In this document: positions 25,501-39,300 of the stretch, piece by piece
How the letters are laid out: every line of letters starts with the position of its first letter
Numbering within the stretch: the stretch's first letter is position 1
Assembly: GCA_029255685.2 (NCBI GenBank)
Contig: CM055319.2
Coordinates: forward strand, 12,820,747 to 12,884,746
Reading direction: 5' to 3'
Source of the DNA: Silene conica
Lineage: Eukaryota; Streptophyta; Magnoliopsida; Caryophyllales; Caryophyllaceae
DNA: 64,000 bases
Notes under the pieces: model-generated
Told to the model about the DNA's origin: nothing
Database searches by the model: none
Seen by the model: the letters and a program-made list of their open reading frames with translations, nothing else
Position numbers and translations under genes: made by a program

Positions 25501-27071
25501 TCATTATAGCTGTTATTATATTCATCATAACTGTTATTGTATTCATAATAACTGTTATTGTATTCATCATAACTGTTATTGTATTCATCATAGCTGTTAT
25601 TGTATTCATTATAACTGTTATTGTATTCATTATAACTGTTATTGTATTCATTATAACTGTTATTGTATTCATCATAACTGTTATTGTATTCATTATAATT
25701 GTTATTGTAATCATCATAGCTGTTATTGTATTCATCATAACTGTTATTGTATTCATTATAACTGTTATTGTATTCATTATAACTGTTATTGTATTCATTA
25801 TAACTGTTATTGTATTCATTATAACTGTTATTGTATTCATCATAACTGTTATTGTATTCATTATAATTGTTATTGTATTCATTATAACTGTTATTGTATT
25901 CATCATAACTGTTATTGTATTCATTATAGCTGTTATTGTAATCATCATAGCTGTTATTGTATTCATCATAACTGTTATTGTATTCATTATAGCTGTTATT
26001 GTATTCATCATAGCTGTTATTGTATTCATTATAACTGTTATTGTATTCATCATAACTGTTATTGTATTCATTATAGCTGTTATTGTATTCATCATAGCTG
26101 TTATTGTATTCATTATAATTGTTATTGTATTCATTATAACTGTTATTGTATTCATTATAACTGTTATTATATTCATCATAACTGTTATTGTATTCATCAT
26201 AACTGTTATTGTATTCATCATAGCTGTTATTGTATTCATCATAGCTGTTATTGTATTCATTATAACTGTTATTGTATTCATTATAACTGTTATTGTATTC
26301 ATCATAACTGTTATTGTATTCATCATAACTGTTATTGTATTCATTATAATTGTTATTGTATTCATCATAGCTGTTATTGTATTCATCATAACTGTTATTG
26401 TATTCATTATAACTGTTATTGTATTCATTATAACTGTTATTGTATTCATTATAACTGTTATTGTATTCATTATAACTGTTATTGTATTCATTATAATTGT
26501 TATTGTATTCATTATAACTGTTATTGTATTCATCATAACTGTTATTGTATTCATTATAGCTGTTATTGTAATCATCATAGCTGTTATTGTATTCATCATA
26601 ACTGTTATTGTATTCATTATAGCTGTTATTGTATTCATCATAGCTGTTATTGTATTCATTATAACTGTTATTGTATTCATCATAACTGTTATTGTATTCA
26701 TTATAGCTGTTATTGTATTCATTATAATTGTTATTGTATTCATTATAACTGTTATTGTATTCATCATAGCTGTTATTGTATTCATCATAACTGTTATTGT
26801 ATTCATCATAACTGTTATTGTATTCATTATAACTGTTATTGTATTCATTATAACTGTTATTGAAATCAAGAGTTATTTTTAAGCTCAATACGTAATTCAT
26901 AATTGCAGTCAATATAAACTCAATAGTGAGTTATTTTAAGCTCTCATATAGTTATTGTATCATGAAATCATGAAATCATTATAAACTAGACAAATTGATA
27001 CCTGAAATCGTCAATGTTTGATCGTCATTAAGCTGATTAAGATGATCGTCATTAAGTTCGTCTGAATTCAT
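22594..27071 (-). CDS. MULE-A transposase, 3 exons, 813 aa
   Basis: Exons on the minus strand: 27071-27002, 25393-23655, 23226-22594, with donors CAG|GTATCA and CAG|GTTATT and acceptors TTTGTAG and TGTGCAG; phases agree. The N-terminal region has a FAR1-like zinc-binding DNA-binding domain (CNRHGF, RFGCKAKI, EGHNHRL). The MULE transposase core has Asp322 (TFDPTYGTN), Asp384 (ILTDQDPAI) and Glu495 (RSESQN), consistent with a DDE triad. Exon 3 has a SWIM finger (Cys615, Cys617, Cys627, His629) and a CCHC knuckle (CNNCKQMGNHDKRNC), then an acidic tail. No stop or frameshift is seen. Exon 1 is short (23 residues); its start is the first ATG before the donor and is conserved in MULE-C. It should catalyse excision and insertion of the element in the nucleus. 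Confidence 0.9.
23242..23635 (+). repeat. Satellite array in transposase intron 2
   Basis: Units are a mix of CTGTTATTGTATTCATAATA and CTATTATTGTATTCATAATA. The orientation is the same plus orientation as in the Ulp-gene introns although this gene is on the minus strand. Confidence 0.9.
25429..26870 (+). repeat. Largest satellite array, transposase intron 1
   Basis: About 68 nearly uninterrupted 21-base units with ATTATAACT, ATCATAACT and ATCATAGCT variants. Blocks of several units recur in the same variant order, which suggests higher-order duplication. The equivalent intron of MULE-C is shorter (31340-32170) and irregular. Confidence 0.95.
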
Positions 27072-27484
27072 GATCGCAAATCCTGAAGATTACGAAAACA
27101 ATACATCAATTCTTCATCAATTTTGTTATTTGAAGCAAATAATTCAGCTATTCAAGTATTAAAATAACAAAATCGTAAGAATTATTACCGAAAAATTAGG
27201 GTTCTGCAAGTTTTTCGTCTGATTTTTCAGAATTGATGAAGAATTGATGAAGAATTGATGAAGAATTGATGAAGAATTGATGAATTTGATGAAGAATTGA
27301 TGAATTGATGAAGAATTGATGAAGAATTTTGATGAAGAATTAACGATTTTCTGAGGTTTTGTGATGATTTTTTTGGGTTTTTGAAGGAGAGAGAAAGTTA
27401 GGGAAAACAGAGTTTGTTAGAAATTTGTTGAAGAATTATGAATTTTACGCGCGTCTTAGAAATTTGGGTTTAGGTCAATTGTAT

Positions 27485-27640
<156 letters not shown>

Positions 27641-27834
27641 CCGGATCACGTGAGGCCGCCTATTACGGTGAGGCCGCCGAACCCTTACTATGTTGCACAT
27701 GATTTTCAATGTTCATTGGACTAATTTCAATGGGATGAAAATTATGGGTCATTTATAACAATTCATTTGGCCCAAATATTTTCTCTATCTAAAAAAATTA
27801 TCCATTTTGCTCTTTTTCTTATTTCGTGAAATTT

Positions 27835-29940
27835 GGGCTTAAAATATTTGTTTACTCACAAAATGTTTAATTTCTTATTTTGTGAATCTTCGACCTTAAT
27901 TTGTGAACTCGGGACCTTATTTCGTGAAACTTAGACTTAAAATGTTTGTTTGCTCACAAAATGAATAATTTCTTATTTCGTGAATTTCGGACCTTAATTC
28001 GTGAAACCGAAACCTTAATTCGTGAAACTTGGACTTAAAATGTTTGTTTACTCACGAATTGTTTAATTTCTTACTTCGTGAATTTTCGACCTTAATTTGT
28101 GAAACCGGAACCTTATTTCCTGAAACTTGGACTTAAAAAGTTTGTTTAATCACGAAATGTATAATTTCTTATTTCGTGAATCTTGGACCTTAATTTGTGA
28201 AGTCGGGACCTTAATTCGTGAAACTTGGACTTAAAATATTTGTTTACTCACGAACGTTTAATTTTTTATTTCGTGAATCTTGGCCCTTAATTTGTGAAAC
28301 CGGAACGTTATTTCGTGAAACTTGGACTTAAAATATTTGTTGCGCACAAAATATATAATTTTTTATTTCGTGAATCTTGGACCTTAATTTGTGAAACCGG
28401 GACCTTATTTCGTGAAACTTGTACTTAAAATCTTTGTTTACTCACGAAATTTTTAATTTTTTATTTCGTAAATCTTGGACTTTAATTTGTGAAACCGGAA
28501 CCTTATTTCGTGAAACTTGGATTTAAAATGTTTGTTTACTCACGAATTGCCTAATTTCTTACTTCGTGAATTGTGGACCTTAATTTGTGAAACCGGAACC
28601 TTATTTCGTGAAACTTGGACTTAAAAAGTTTGTTTAATCACGAAATGTATAATTTCTTGTTTTGTGAATCTTGGACCTTAATTTGTGAAGTCGGGACCTT
28701 ATTTCGTGAAATTTGGACTTAAAATATTTGTTTCTCACGAAATGTTTAATTTCTTATTTCGTGAATCTTGGACCTTAATTTGTGAAACCGGAACGTTATT
28801 TCGTGAAACTTGGACTTAAAAAGTTTGTTTAATCACGAAATGTATAATTTTTTATTTTGTGAATCTTGAGCCTTAATTAGTGAAACCGAGACCTTAGTTC
28901 GTGAAACTTGGATATAAAATATGGTTTTTACTCACAAAATGTATAATTTTTTATCTCGTGAATCTTGGATCTTAATTTTTGAAACTGGAAACTTATTTCG
29001 TGAAACTTATCCTGAAAAAGTTTTTTACTCATGAAATGTGTAATTTCTTATTTCGTGAATTTTGGACCTTAATTTGTGAAACCGGAACCTTATTTCGTGA
29101 AACTTGGACTTAAAATGTTCGTTTACTCACAAAATGTTTAATTTTTTATTTCGTAAATCTTGGACCTTAATTTGTGAAACCGCGACCTTATTTCGTGAAA
29201 CTTGGACTTAAAATGTTTGTTTACTCACGAAATTTATAATTTTTTATTTCGTGAATCTTGGGCTTTAATTTGTGAAACCGAGACCTTATTTCGTGAAACT
29301 TGGACTTAAAATGTTTGTTTACTCATGAAATGTTTAATTTCTCATTTCGTGAATCTTGAACCTTAATTTGTGAAACCGGAACCTTATTTCGTGAAATTTG
29401 GACTTAAAATGTTTGTTTAATCACGAAATGTATAATTTCTTATTTCGTGAATCTTGGACCTTAATTTGTGAAGTCGGGACCTTATTTCGTGAAACTTGGA
29501 CTTAAAATATTTGTTTACTCACGAAATGTTTAATTTCTTATTTCGTGAATCTTGGACCTTAATTTGTGAAACCGGAACCTTATTTCGTGAAACTTGGACT
29601 TAAAATATTTGTTGCGCACAAAATATATAATTTTTTATTTCGTGAATTTTGGACCTTAATTTGTGAAATCGGGACCTTATTTCGTGAAACTTGGACTTAA
29701 ATTGTTTGTTTACTCATGAAATTTTTAATTTTTTATTTCGTAAATCTTGCACCTTAATTTGTGAAACCGGAACCTTATTTTTTGAAACTTGGATTTAAAA
29801 TGTTTGTTTACTCACGAATTGTTTAATTTCTTACTTCGTGAATTTTGGACCTTAATTTGTGAAACCGGAACCTTATTTCGTGAAACTTGGACCTTAATTT
29901 GTGAAACCGATACCTTATTTCGTGAAAATTGAACTTAAAA
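27835..29940. repeat. Satellite of about 98 bases inside MULE-B
   Basis: About 21 units. The anchor GACCTTAATTTGTGAA recurs every 97-98 bases (for example near 27892, 27990, 28088, 28186). Each unit contains both TTCGTGAA and TCACGAAA, giving internal dyads, and related sub-blocks (CTTATTTCGTGAA) suggest an older, shorter repeat. No coding frame. Confidence 0.9.
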
Positions 29941-30036
29941 TGTATGTTCATGATCACAAATTGTGTCGAAGTTCATGACAACAAAATGTGATGAAAGATA
30001 AAAAATTTGCAGTGGAAAGGTTGTAGATATAATCAC

Positions 30037-30460
30037 CAAAAATTCCACAAATGACATTGTGACCACCAGGAGCCTGTCCACCAGAAAGCACGACTCCGAT
30101 TTTCAAACTCTAATTTGCCTTAACCTTTGACGACCCACTAGGCACCAGAGAAGCCGAAGCCTGCCCAAAAAGATTCGGGAAAAGTTTCGCAATCTCATCT
30201 GAGATCAGCAGTAATCAGGAATCAGGATATAGTCATTGATCATGCAATAAGTATCCATTATCAGCCCTAAAAAAGATGCAAAATCAACAGCTTTGCTAAA
30301 TAACAACTTTGAAATATAGAATGAAAAACAAGAAATTATTTGGAAGTCAAATGAACTTTCACAGTAGAACACAAGGACCTGATAAACTTTATACTTGGTC
30401 ACTATGATAGATCTGTTCGAAGGGCCGGGAATGAGCATTGCACTTGTTTGAGATTTACAC
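30037..30460 (-). pseudogene. Captured exon and intron of pyrophosphate-fructose-6-phosphate 1-phosphotransferase beta
   Basis: The minus-strand block 30198-30037 begins after an acceptor (TGATCTCAG) and reads DEIAKLFPNLFGQ, then SLVPSGS, then an in-frame TAG, then LKIGVVLSGGQAPGGHNV, ending at a donor-like G|GTGATT. This is the conserved N-terminal part of plant PFP beta, including its phosphate-binding GGQAPGGHN loop. The upstream sequence to about 30460 is probably the preceding intron. PFP reversibly phosphorylates fructose 6-phosphate with pyrophosphate in the cytosol. The fragment is one exon with a stop, inside a MULE, so it is a capture and not a working gene. Confidence 0.85.
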
Positions 30461-30583
30461 ATATTTTAAACATGAATTAATAATAGATGACGTGGTTTGA
30501 TCTAAACCACATATTATTAATAATTTGAATGGTAGAGATGAGTCCAGCGGCCTCATCCTAAGAAGGGTGCCTCGCGTGATTCA

Positions 30584-30587
<4 letters not shown>

Positions 30588-30640
<53 letters not shown>
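30588..30640. repeat. TA then GA microsatellite between MULE-B and MULE-C
   Basis: About 34 bases of TA followed by about 19 of GA. Confidence 0.95.
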
Positions 30641-30643
<3 letters not shown>

Positions 30644-31339
30644 GCGAGTTCCGGTGAGTTTGCCATATTCCGTGAGTTACCCCCGCATATAAATACAATT
30701 GACATAAACTCAAATTTCTAACACGCGCTGAAAATTCATAATTCTTCATCAAATTTCTAACAAACTCTGTTTTCCCTAACTTTCTGTCTCCTTCAAAATC
30801 CCAAAAAAATCATCACAAAATCTCAAAAAATCATCAAATTCTTCATCAAAATTCTTCATCAATTCTTCATCAATTCATCAATTCTTCATCAAATTCATCA
30901 ATTCTTCATCAATTCTTCATCAATTCTTCATCAATTCTGAAAAATCAGACGAAAAACTTGCAGGAACCCTAATTTTTCGGTACTAATTCTTACGATTTTG
31001 TTATTTTAATACTTGAATAGCTGAATTATTTGATTCAAATAACAAATTGTACGACAATTTATGTATTGTTTTCGTAATCTTCAGGATTTGCGATCATGAA
31101 TTCAGACGAACTTAATGACGATCATCTTAATCAGCTTAATGACGATCAAACATTGACGATTTCAGGTATCAATTTGTCTAGTTTATAATGATTTCATGAT
31201 TTCATGATACAATAACTATATGAGAGCTTAAAATAACTCACTATTGAGCTTATAATGACTGCTATGAGAGCTTAAAATAACTCATTATTGAGCTTATATT
31301 GACTGCTATTACGTATTGAGCTTAAAATAACTCATAATT

Positions 31340-32170
31340 TCATGTATTATGCAAATACAATAACAGCTATTACGTATTACAATAACATCTATTATGAATA
31401 CAGTAACAGCTATTATGTATTACAATAACAGTTATAATGAATTACAATAACATGTATTACAAAATGGAAAACTGAATACAATAATAGCTATTACGTATTA
31501 CAATAACAGCTATTATCAATTACAATAACAGCTATTATGTATTACAATAACAGTTATAATGAATTACAATAACAGGTATTACAAAATGGAAAACTGAATA
31601 CAATAACATGTATTATGCAATACAATAACATCTATTATGTAATACAATAACAGCTATTATGTATTACAATAACAGTTATAATGAATTACAATAACAGGTA
31701 TTACAAAATGGAAAACTGAATACAATAACATGTATTATGCAATACAATAACAGCTAGTATGAATTACAATAACAGCTATTATGAATTACAATAACATATA
31801 TAATGAATTACAATAACAGGTATTACAAAAATGGAAAACTGAATACAATAACATGTATTATACAATACAATAACAGCTATTATGAATTACAATAACAGCT
31901 ATTATGAATACAATAACAACTATTATAAATTATAATAACAGGTATTACAATAACTGTCTTGAATGAAGTCACTACTAGATACAATAACAGAACTTATATA
32001 ATAAAATAACTATGTAAAAGCAATTAAAATAACACAACTTATATAATACAATAACTTTTTTTAAAAGAAGTCACTATTAGATACAATAACTCAATGTAAA
32101 CACAATAACTCATTTGCATTAGAATATAACTAGCATTATGTAATACAATAACAGGTACAGAAGCTTACAA
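31340..32170 (-). repeat. Satellite in MULE-C transposase intron 1
   Basis: AATACAATAACAGCTATTAT units mixed with a longer unit containing GGTATTACAAAATGG and AAAACTGAATAC. Less regular than the MULE-A counterpart. Confidence 0.85.
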
Positions 32171-34004
32171 TAACTGCACATAGTAACTTATTTCAATATG
32201 TTTGTAGGTATTGAAATAAATAATACCAATGAAACAACTTTCTCTACACCCACATTTGCATCAGAAACAGGGGATAATACTGTCCATAATCTTGGAATGA
32301 GATACACTCCAGGTGGTAGTGAGGAGTGGAGTAGGATGGTAGAAAATGGTTTCAAGCCTGCATTGGGGCTAATGTTTGTAAAACTTGAGGAGGCAATCGA
32401 GTTTTACAATTTATATGCTGTGGCCTGTGGTTTCATACTGATCGAGAAAGTACACACAAACCAGATTCCGTGATGGCTTGGTAGACAAAAAATCTATGGT
32501 CTGTAACAGACATGGTTTCAAAGAGGATCGCAAAAAGTTTCTGCCGATTGTTGAAACTGAAAACGCAGAAGGGAATAAGAAGAGAAAAAGGTCTGTAGAA
32601 GCAAAAAAAAACGAAACTAACAAGATTTGGTTGCAAGGCAAAAATACGGTTTGTTGCTGTATTTAATGATAACATGCAGATAAGAGGGTATGTCATTGAT
32701 CAGTTTTACGAAGGTCACAATCACAGACTTTGTCCACTCAAAGAAAGGGAATTTCAGAAAAATTTAAGAACACTTAACCTTTACATTAAGCAAACAATTG
32801 TTAACAATTGTAAACTCAACATTGGTGCTACAAAGACATTTAGAATGATGGGGGAACAATCACATGGGTATGCAAACATTGGCGCAACTCTGACGGATTT
32901 CAAGAACTTCAAAAGAAATATTAAATGTTTCATAGGTGACAAAGATGCTGACATGATTCTCGCCTATTTAAAGGGGCTCGCTGAAACTTCTGAAAATTTT
33001 TACTATGCTTATGAAGTTGATAAGGATGAATGTTTGGCTAAAATATTTTGGGCAGACGGGCAGGCAAGGACAAATTATTCCATGTTCGGGGACACCATTA
33101 CATTTGACCCTACTTATGGCACTAACAAGTATCATATGGCCTTCACGCCATTCATCGGTGTTGATAACCTCAAAAAATCAGTAACCTTTGCTGCTGCACT
33201 TGTCGATCATGAGAACGATAAGTCTTTCACTTGGGTGTTTAAGAAGTTCCTCGATTGTATGGGAATGAAAGAACCTCAGTGCATTCTTACCGATCAAGAT
33301 CCAGCGATTAAACTCGGGGTGAATTCCGTATTCAAGAAAGCAAGACATCGCTACTGCATGTGGCATATAATGTCAAAATTAACTGATAAAGTTGAATCAC
33401 AAATTTGTAAGGAAACAGACTTTGTTGAGAGAATATGTTCAGTTGTTTGGGACACTGACTTGGAACCAGTAGAGTTTGAAGAAAAATGGGTTCAAGTGAT
33501 CAGTGACTTTGAATTACATGATAACACTTGGTTGACATACATGTATGGCAAAAGACACAAATGGATACCTGCTTACTTTCGGGATTTGCCTTTAGGTTGC
33601 CTTTTGAAAACAACAGAAAGATCGGAGAGTCAAAACAGTTACTTCAAAAGATTCGAGAGCATAAATGGCACACTTGTTGAATTTTGGTTGCGCTTTCAAA
33701 GTGCAATGGAACAACAACGCTATAATCAGAAATGTCTTGATGCAGCAAGTGACACCACATTGCCTCAGGTTTCATCTAAGACTATGATCGAGAAACATGC
33801 CTCCAAAATCTACACACACGCTGTTTTCTATGAATTCCAAGAACAATTGCAGGCGGCTCTCTGTTCTTGTGCAGTTAGAGGATTTTCTGAGCAAGGAAAC
33901 ATTCACAATATAGATGTTGAAGATGCCTACAAGAATCGTAGAATATTTCAGCTTATTTCGTTTTACAAAAGATAGAATAACTGAATTTGGTGAATACAAT
34001 AACT

Positions 34005-34605
34005 GTTTTTTAACATTATAATAACTGATCCACTTAGGCTTATATTATGCATTACAATAATCACCAATATGTTTTACAATAACAAGCACTTATGCATTAC
34101 AATAATCAACAAAGTATGAATACAATAACAACTATTATGAATACAATAACAACTATAATGAATACAATAACAGCTATTATGAATTACAATAACAGGTATT
34201 ATAAAATGTAAAACTGAATACAATAACATGTATTATGCAATACAATAACAGCTATTATCAATTACAATAACAGCTACTATGTATACAATAACAGCTATAA
34301 TGAATTACAATAACAAGTATTAAAAAATGGAAAAAAGAATACAATAACATGTATTATGCAATACAATAACAGCTATTATCAATTACAATAACAACTATAA
34401 TGAATACAAAGATTCAATATAATAATAGCTATTATACATTACAATAACTGTGTGATTATGCAACATACAAATTTACTGAATGCAATAAAATAACTATCAT
34501 TGTGCAATAAAATAACTGTTTTTTTAACATTATAATAACTGATCCACTTAACCTTATATTATGCATTACAATAACAGTTATTATGCAATACAATAATAAC
34601 TATAC
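34005..34605 (-). repeat. Satellite in MULE-C transposase intron 2
   Basis: Irregular TACAATAAC-core units between the lost donor near 33951 and the exon 3 acceptor at 34614. Confidence 0.85.
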
Positions 34606-35414
34606 TGTTGTGCAGGTTGTTCACAATACCGAAACAAAAGAAACAACATGTACATGCAAGATGTTTGAGAGGAAAGGAATCCTTTGTAAACACATAATAT
34701 GGGTACTATCAGGTAAAGGATTGACTAGCATACCGGAGAAGTACATCGCAAGTAGATGGATGAAGAAATCATATAGAAAGCCTTTGTTTGGACTGGATGG
34801 AAAGTTATTACAAGATTATGATCCAACTGACTTAAGAAAGCTGGAATTATCAAGAGTATGGTCTGAGTTTTATGCAACAATAAGTGCTCTAAAGTCAATG
34901 CCTCCAGACCATATAAAGGAACTAAGTGTGATGCTTTTACAATTTCGAGAGAAAAATTGTCCAACAAAAGAGAACTTGACAAAGGAACAAGAATTGGAGA
35001 TGCTCTTAGGTTGTTCAGCAAAATCAAACATTACTGTTCACCCACCAAAGATTGCAAAAAACAAAGGAAGTGGCAAGAGAATGAAATCAAACAAGGAAAA
35101 GGCAATTGAAAAAGCAAGCAAACCAAAGAGGCTATGTAATAACTGCAAACAAATGGGAAACCATGACAAAAGAAACTGCCCAAATCCATTTGTTGAGCAT
35201 GCACCTGAGGAAGAAGATGAAGAGGGAGATGAAATGGAGGATGAATAAGGCATCCAATGAACACATTTACAATAATCGTATCACAACTTTACAATAATAC
35301 AAAAATTTCTCAGTATTTTGTCTTAGATTACTATAGTTGAGAATCTATATTTCGTGTAAGAAACTTTAGAATAATTACTTACTAAAAATCGTGTTTTTGG
35401 AGTTCAACATATGC

Positions 35415-36310
35415 AATTATGAATACAATAACAGCTATAATGAATTACAATAACAGGTATTACATAAAGGAAACTGAATACAATAACAGCTATTATGCAA
35501 TATAATAACAGCTATTATCAATTACAATAACAACTATTATGAATACAATAACAGCTATAATGAATTACATTAACAGATATTACAAAATGGAAAACTGAAT
35601 ACAATAACAGCTATTATGAATACAATAACAGCTATAATGAATTACAATAACAGGTATTATAAAATGGAAAACTGAATACAATAACAGCTATTATGCAATA
35701 CAATAACAGCCATTATCAATTACAATAACAGTTATTATGAATACAATAACAGTTATAACGAATTACAATAACAGGTATTACAAAATGGAAAACTGAATAC
35801 AATAACAGCTATTATGCAATACAATAACAGCTATTATCAATTACAATAACAGCTATTATGAATACAATAACAGCTATAATGAATTACAATAACAGCTATA
35901 ATGAATTACAATAACATGTATTACAAACTGCAAAATTGAATACAATAACATATATATGCAATACAATAACAGCTATAGTGAATTACAATAACAGTTTTTT
36001 TTAATAGGTATTATTATGCAATACAATATTTCACATTATGCAATAACTGTGTTAGAAAGGAAATACAATAACAGAACTTATATAATACAATAACAGTCTT
36101 GAATGAAGTCACTACTAGATACAATAACAGAACTTATATAATACAATAACTGTGTAAAATCCATTATAATAACTGTCTGAAAATCATTACAATAACTGTA
36201 TGAACCCATTGCAATAACTGTCTGAAAATCATTAAAATAACTGTCTGAGACATTGCATATAACTGTCTGAACAAAAATTACAATAACTGTTTTGATGATT
36301 ACAATAGCTG
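35415..36310 (-). repeat. Satellite between the convergent genes of MULE-C
   Basis: TACAATAAC-core units in higher-order arrangement, shorter than the MULE-A counterpart (21160-22435). Confidence 0.85.
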
Positions 36311-36393
36311 TCACAAAATATAGCACTTCCTACGCTTTACAAAAACACAATCCTTTCCCACAACATTTACAATTTCCAACATTTAAAAAGAGC

Positions 36394-39300
36394 TCATTTT
36401 TTTGGTTTAGCAAAACCTCTTAAAGCTACACTTTTATACCTTTTCATAGAACTTCTTCTCTTGTTTAAAAGATTCTTCTCTATTTTCAGTATGTCTTCCC
36501 TGAAATTCACCACTTCTTCCAAAAGAGACGCTCTTGAGTCATTGGCATCTGACATCAACAAAATACACATCATCTCAATCCATAAAGCAGTCCTTTCCGT
36601 TTTCTTCTTAATTGATACCAATCCCTTGTCGTGCTTCCCTTCATATGTGAGCATGTGAAACATGATATAGAATCCTGATTCGTGATCGTTCATAAGTTTT
36701 GTTTTCCATTCAAAATCAACATTAACAAATTTAAATGTGTTAACGGAAATCCCTTCTTTTGCTGTTTTCCTTGTATCCAGAAAGTCGGAAAACAATTCAA
36801 CCTAAAACATGCACAAAAAAATGCAAAATCACAATTGTATCAAAAACACACACATTACAATAACTTAATTAACATAAACTCATTTTTATCTATATAATAA
36901 CCCATATAAAACTATACAATAACTACTAAAGAGAGTTTGAATTTAGAGAACATACTGCAATCTTTGCAAGTTTGTAGAAATCAGACTTTTCCCAATTTGC
37001 ATGCAATGTATGGTCCAATACATCAACCGTCTTGTTTATGAAGTTAATGCAAACACAAAAGTAGTGCATGTCTAAGGACAACGGGATGAAGACAAGGTCC
37101 ACGTCGATCGCAGAGTTTACAACTTGTTCAGATAAATAACAATTCCAAAACTCAAAGATCCTGTCTTTATCACTGTCATTTGGAGTTAGAACCCCATGAG
37201 TGGTTTCCAGCATGTCTTCAACAATTGCCTATCACAAATAAAACTGAATTTTATACAACGGTTTTGTATTATGCAATTCAATAACCAACATAATACAATA
37301 ACATGTATTATGGAATACAATAACATCTATTATGTAATACAATAACAGTTATAAATGAATTACAATAACAGCTATTATGAATACAATAACAGCTATTATG
37401 AATACAATAACAGGTATTACAAAATGGAAAACTGAATACAATAACATGTATTATGCAAAATACAATAACAGTTATTATGAATACAATAACAGCTATTATG
37501 AATACAATAACAGCTATTATGAATACAATAACAGCTATTATGTAAACTGACTTAATTGAAAAATGACATAGTTTTCAACACCGGTTTAATGAAAAAAAGC
37601 TAAAATATATAATAACTGCATAAGTAAAAACAACTAATACCATGTGTGCTGAACCAAGGAACATCATCATTGGCGATTCTTTCTCTTTAACCTCCATGTA
37701 ATTCAACACAATTGACCATGCTGTTATAACTCGTGTCTCAGTGTAATCATCAGGTTTTGTTGACATAACATCAGACCTATCCACAATAGCAGATCCAGAA
37801 GAAAACAAAAGCTCCCTGCAAAAAAAAAGACACACAATCACTAATACCACAACGAGAAAAAGAACCCACAGTTGAAATGCAACAAAAGAGAAAAGGACAC
37901 ATACTCATTTTTAAGTGTGTAATCGTCCAAGAAACAATAGTCAATAACTTGTTTCTTCAGACTTGGTAACCCATTTGTCAATCTGTTATTAGTCTTCATA
38001 ATTTTTGACACTACAACAATACCTTTGTCTGCCTTCCCACAATTTATTGAGCAGCCAAGACCATCAGAGTTTGCTCTTCTAGAACCACCTCTGGATGATC
38101 TAATTATCCCAGCACTGAATGGCTCATTTTGCACAGTTTTTTTTGAACCTACCGGAGTTCCGTCACCAGCAACCAGTTTCTCAGCTAATATCCTAGCAAC
38201 CTCCAGATCAGTGGCCTCAAATTTTTCGTTTTCCATCTCAGCTAACCTTCGTTTTTCAATCAACTTAGGGAGCAACAGTTCCTTTGTCTTTGTAAATTCC
38301 TCAACCAAAGGCAACAACCTCTCTCTTTCTTTGTTGATATCAGCTAACACTAGGATAGCAGCAATTTCAGCTCTGTAAATAATTCTTTTTAGTGGATCAT
38401 GCAACTCTGATGTAAACAACTCCCCGTTGTAAAACATCATATGCATCATGACAAAAACACCACAATCTAAGTTTTGAGGTCCTTCTAATTTCGATGGAAA
38501 ATCCACATTTACAAGTTTGAAATTAGAGACCTCACTGCCTCGTTCATGCCCTTCCTTTACCAGAAATCTACCAAATATTTCAACCTGGTTAATTTTAAAA
38601 ACAAAGTCGGTCATTCTCAAGTAAAAAAAATACAATAACAGCTATTATACATTACAATAATTAACATTATAAAAAATACAAAATAACCACAAAAAGGTAT
38701 AACTTTAAGAAAACATAATATAAAGGTACGTACAATAGATTTGGTAGCCACCAACCAGATACTATCTTCGAAATCATCGTATACCCGATTGTCAAGATAG
38801 TTGATACTCTTCTCCACAAAATTTAAAGCAACGCAGAAAAAATGGTCTCCAAAATGAACAGGGAGAAAAACCTGACATTATAAAAAATAGAGATGTCTGG
38901 TAAAAATATTAATGAAGAATTTTGAAAAACATAAAAATACATCTAATAAGCCAATAAAAAACATACCCAATCAGCTCTGATGTCAAGGGAGCCTTCGCTA
39001 TTCTCAATGACATTTTCCCAAGTATTAAAAATTTCGCGTCTGTACATATCTTTCTCATTATCAGCAGCATTGATGAACTTGAATAAAGAGTCCTATGAAA
39101 AATTTAAAATAATTATTATTCCCATTATGCAATACAATAACAGGAATTATGCATTACAATAATTAACATTATGCAATACAATAACCAACATAACTTTAAA
39201 AAAAATAAATGTAGTATAACACTTGGAAACTCTACTTCACTGAATACAATAACAACTACTATGAATTACAATAATAGGTATTATGAAATAAAAATACCCC

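Larger units (their letters stand above)
27641..30587. mobile_element. MULE-B: non-autonomous Pack-MULE-like element
   Basis: The left end GGATCACGTGAGGC, then ACGGTGAGGCCGCC, matches the right end read inward, GAATCACGCGAGGC, then AGGATGAGGCCGC. These are imperfect inverted repeats of about 45 bases abutting TA/GA tracts. There is no transposase frame. The content is a satellite of about 98 bases and a captured fragment of a metabolic gene. The end pattern resembles those of MULE-A, C and D. Confidence 0.7.
31096..35248 (+). pseudogene. MULE-C transposase pseudogene
   Basis: Exon 1 is 31096-31165 (donor CAG|GTATCA), exon 2 from 32208, exon 3 34615-35248, all matching MULE-A. Three lesions distinguish it. 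A 4-base insertion lies near 32440, within the FAR1-like region after VACGF. One A has been added to the A run at about 32603-32611 (nine A here, eight in MULE-A). The exon 2 donor is CT instead of GT at about 33951. The two indels sum to five bases, so the frame is not restored. The DDE motifs (FDPTYGTN, LTDQDPAI, RSESQN), SWIM finger and knuckle remain readable in their blocks. Elsewhere it differs from MULE-A by only about one percent, so death is recent. Confidence 0.9.

Noticed and set aside
25429..26870. Possible CRISPR array because of regular short repeats
   Set aside because: Units are directly tandem with no unique spacers, and the context is a plant transposon intron.
25418..26912. 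Frames of nearly 500 codons with EYNNSYN or MNTITVI repeats
   Set aside because: Same satellite, inside transposase intron 1. Open frames are forced by the repeat and have no start or domain of their own.
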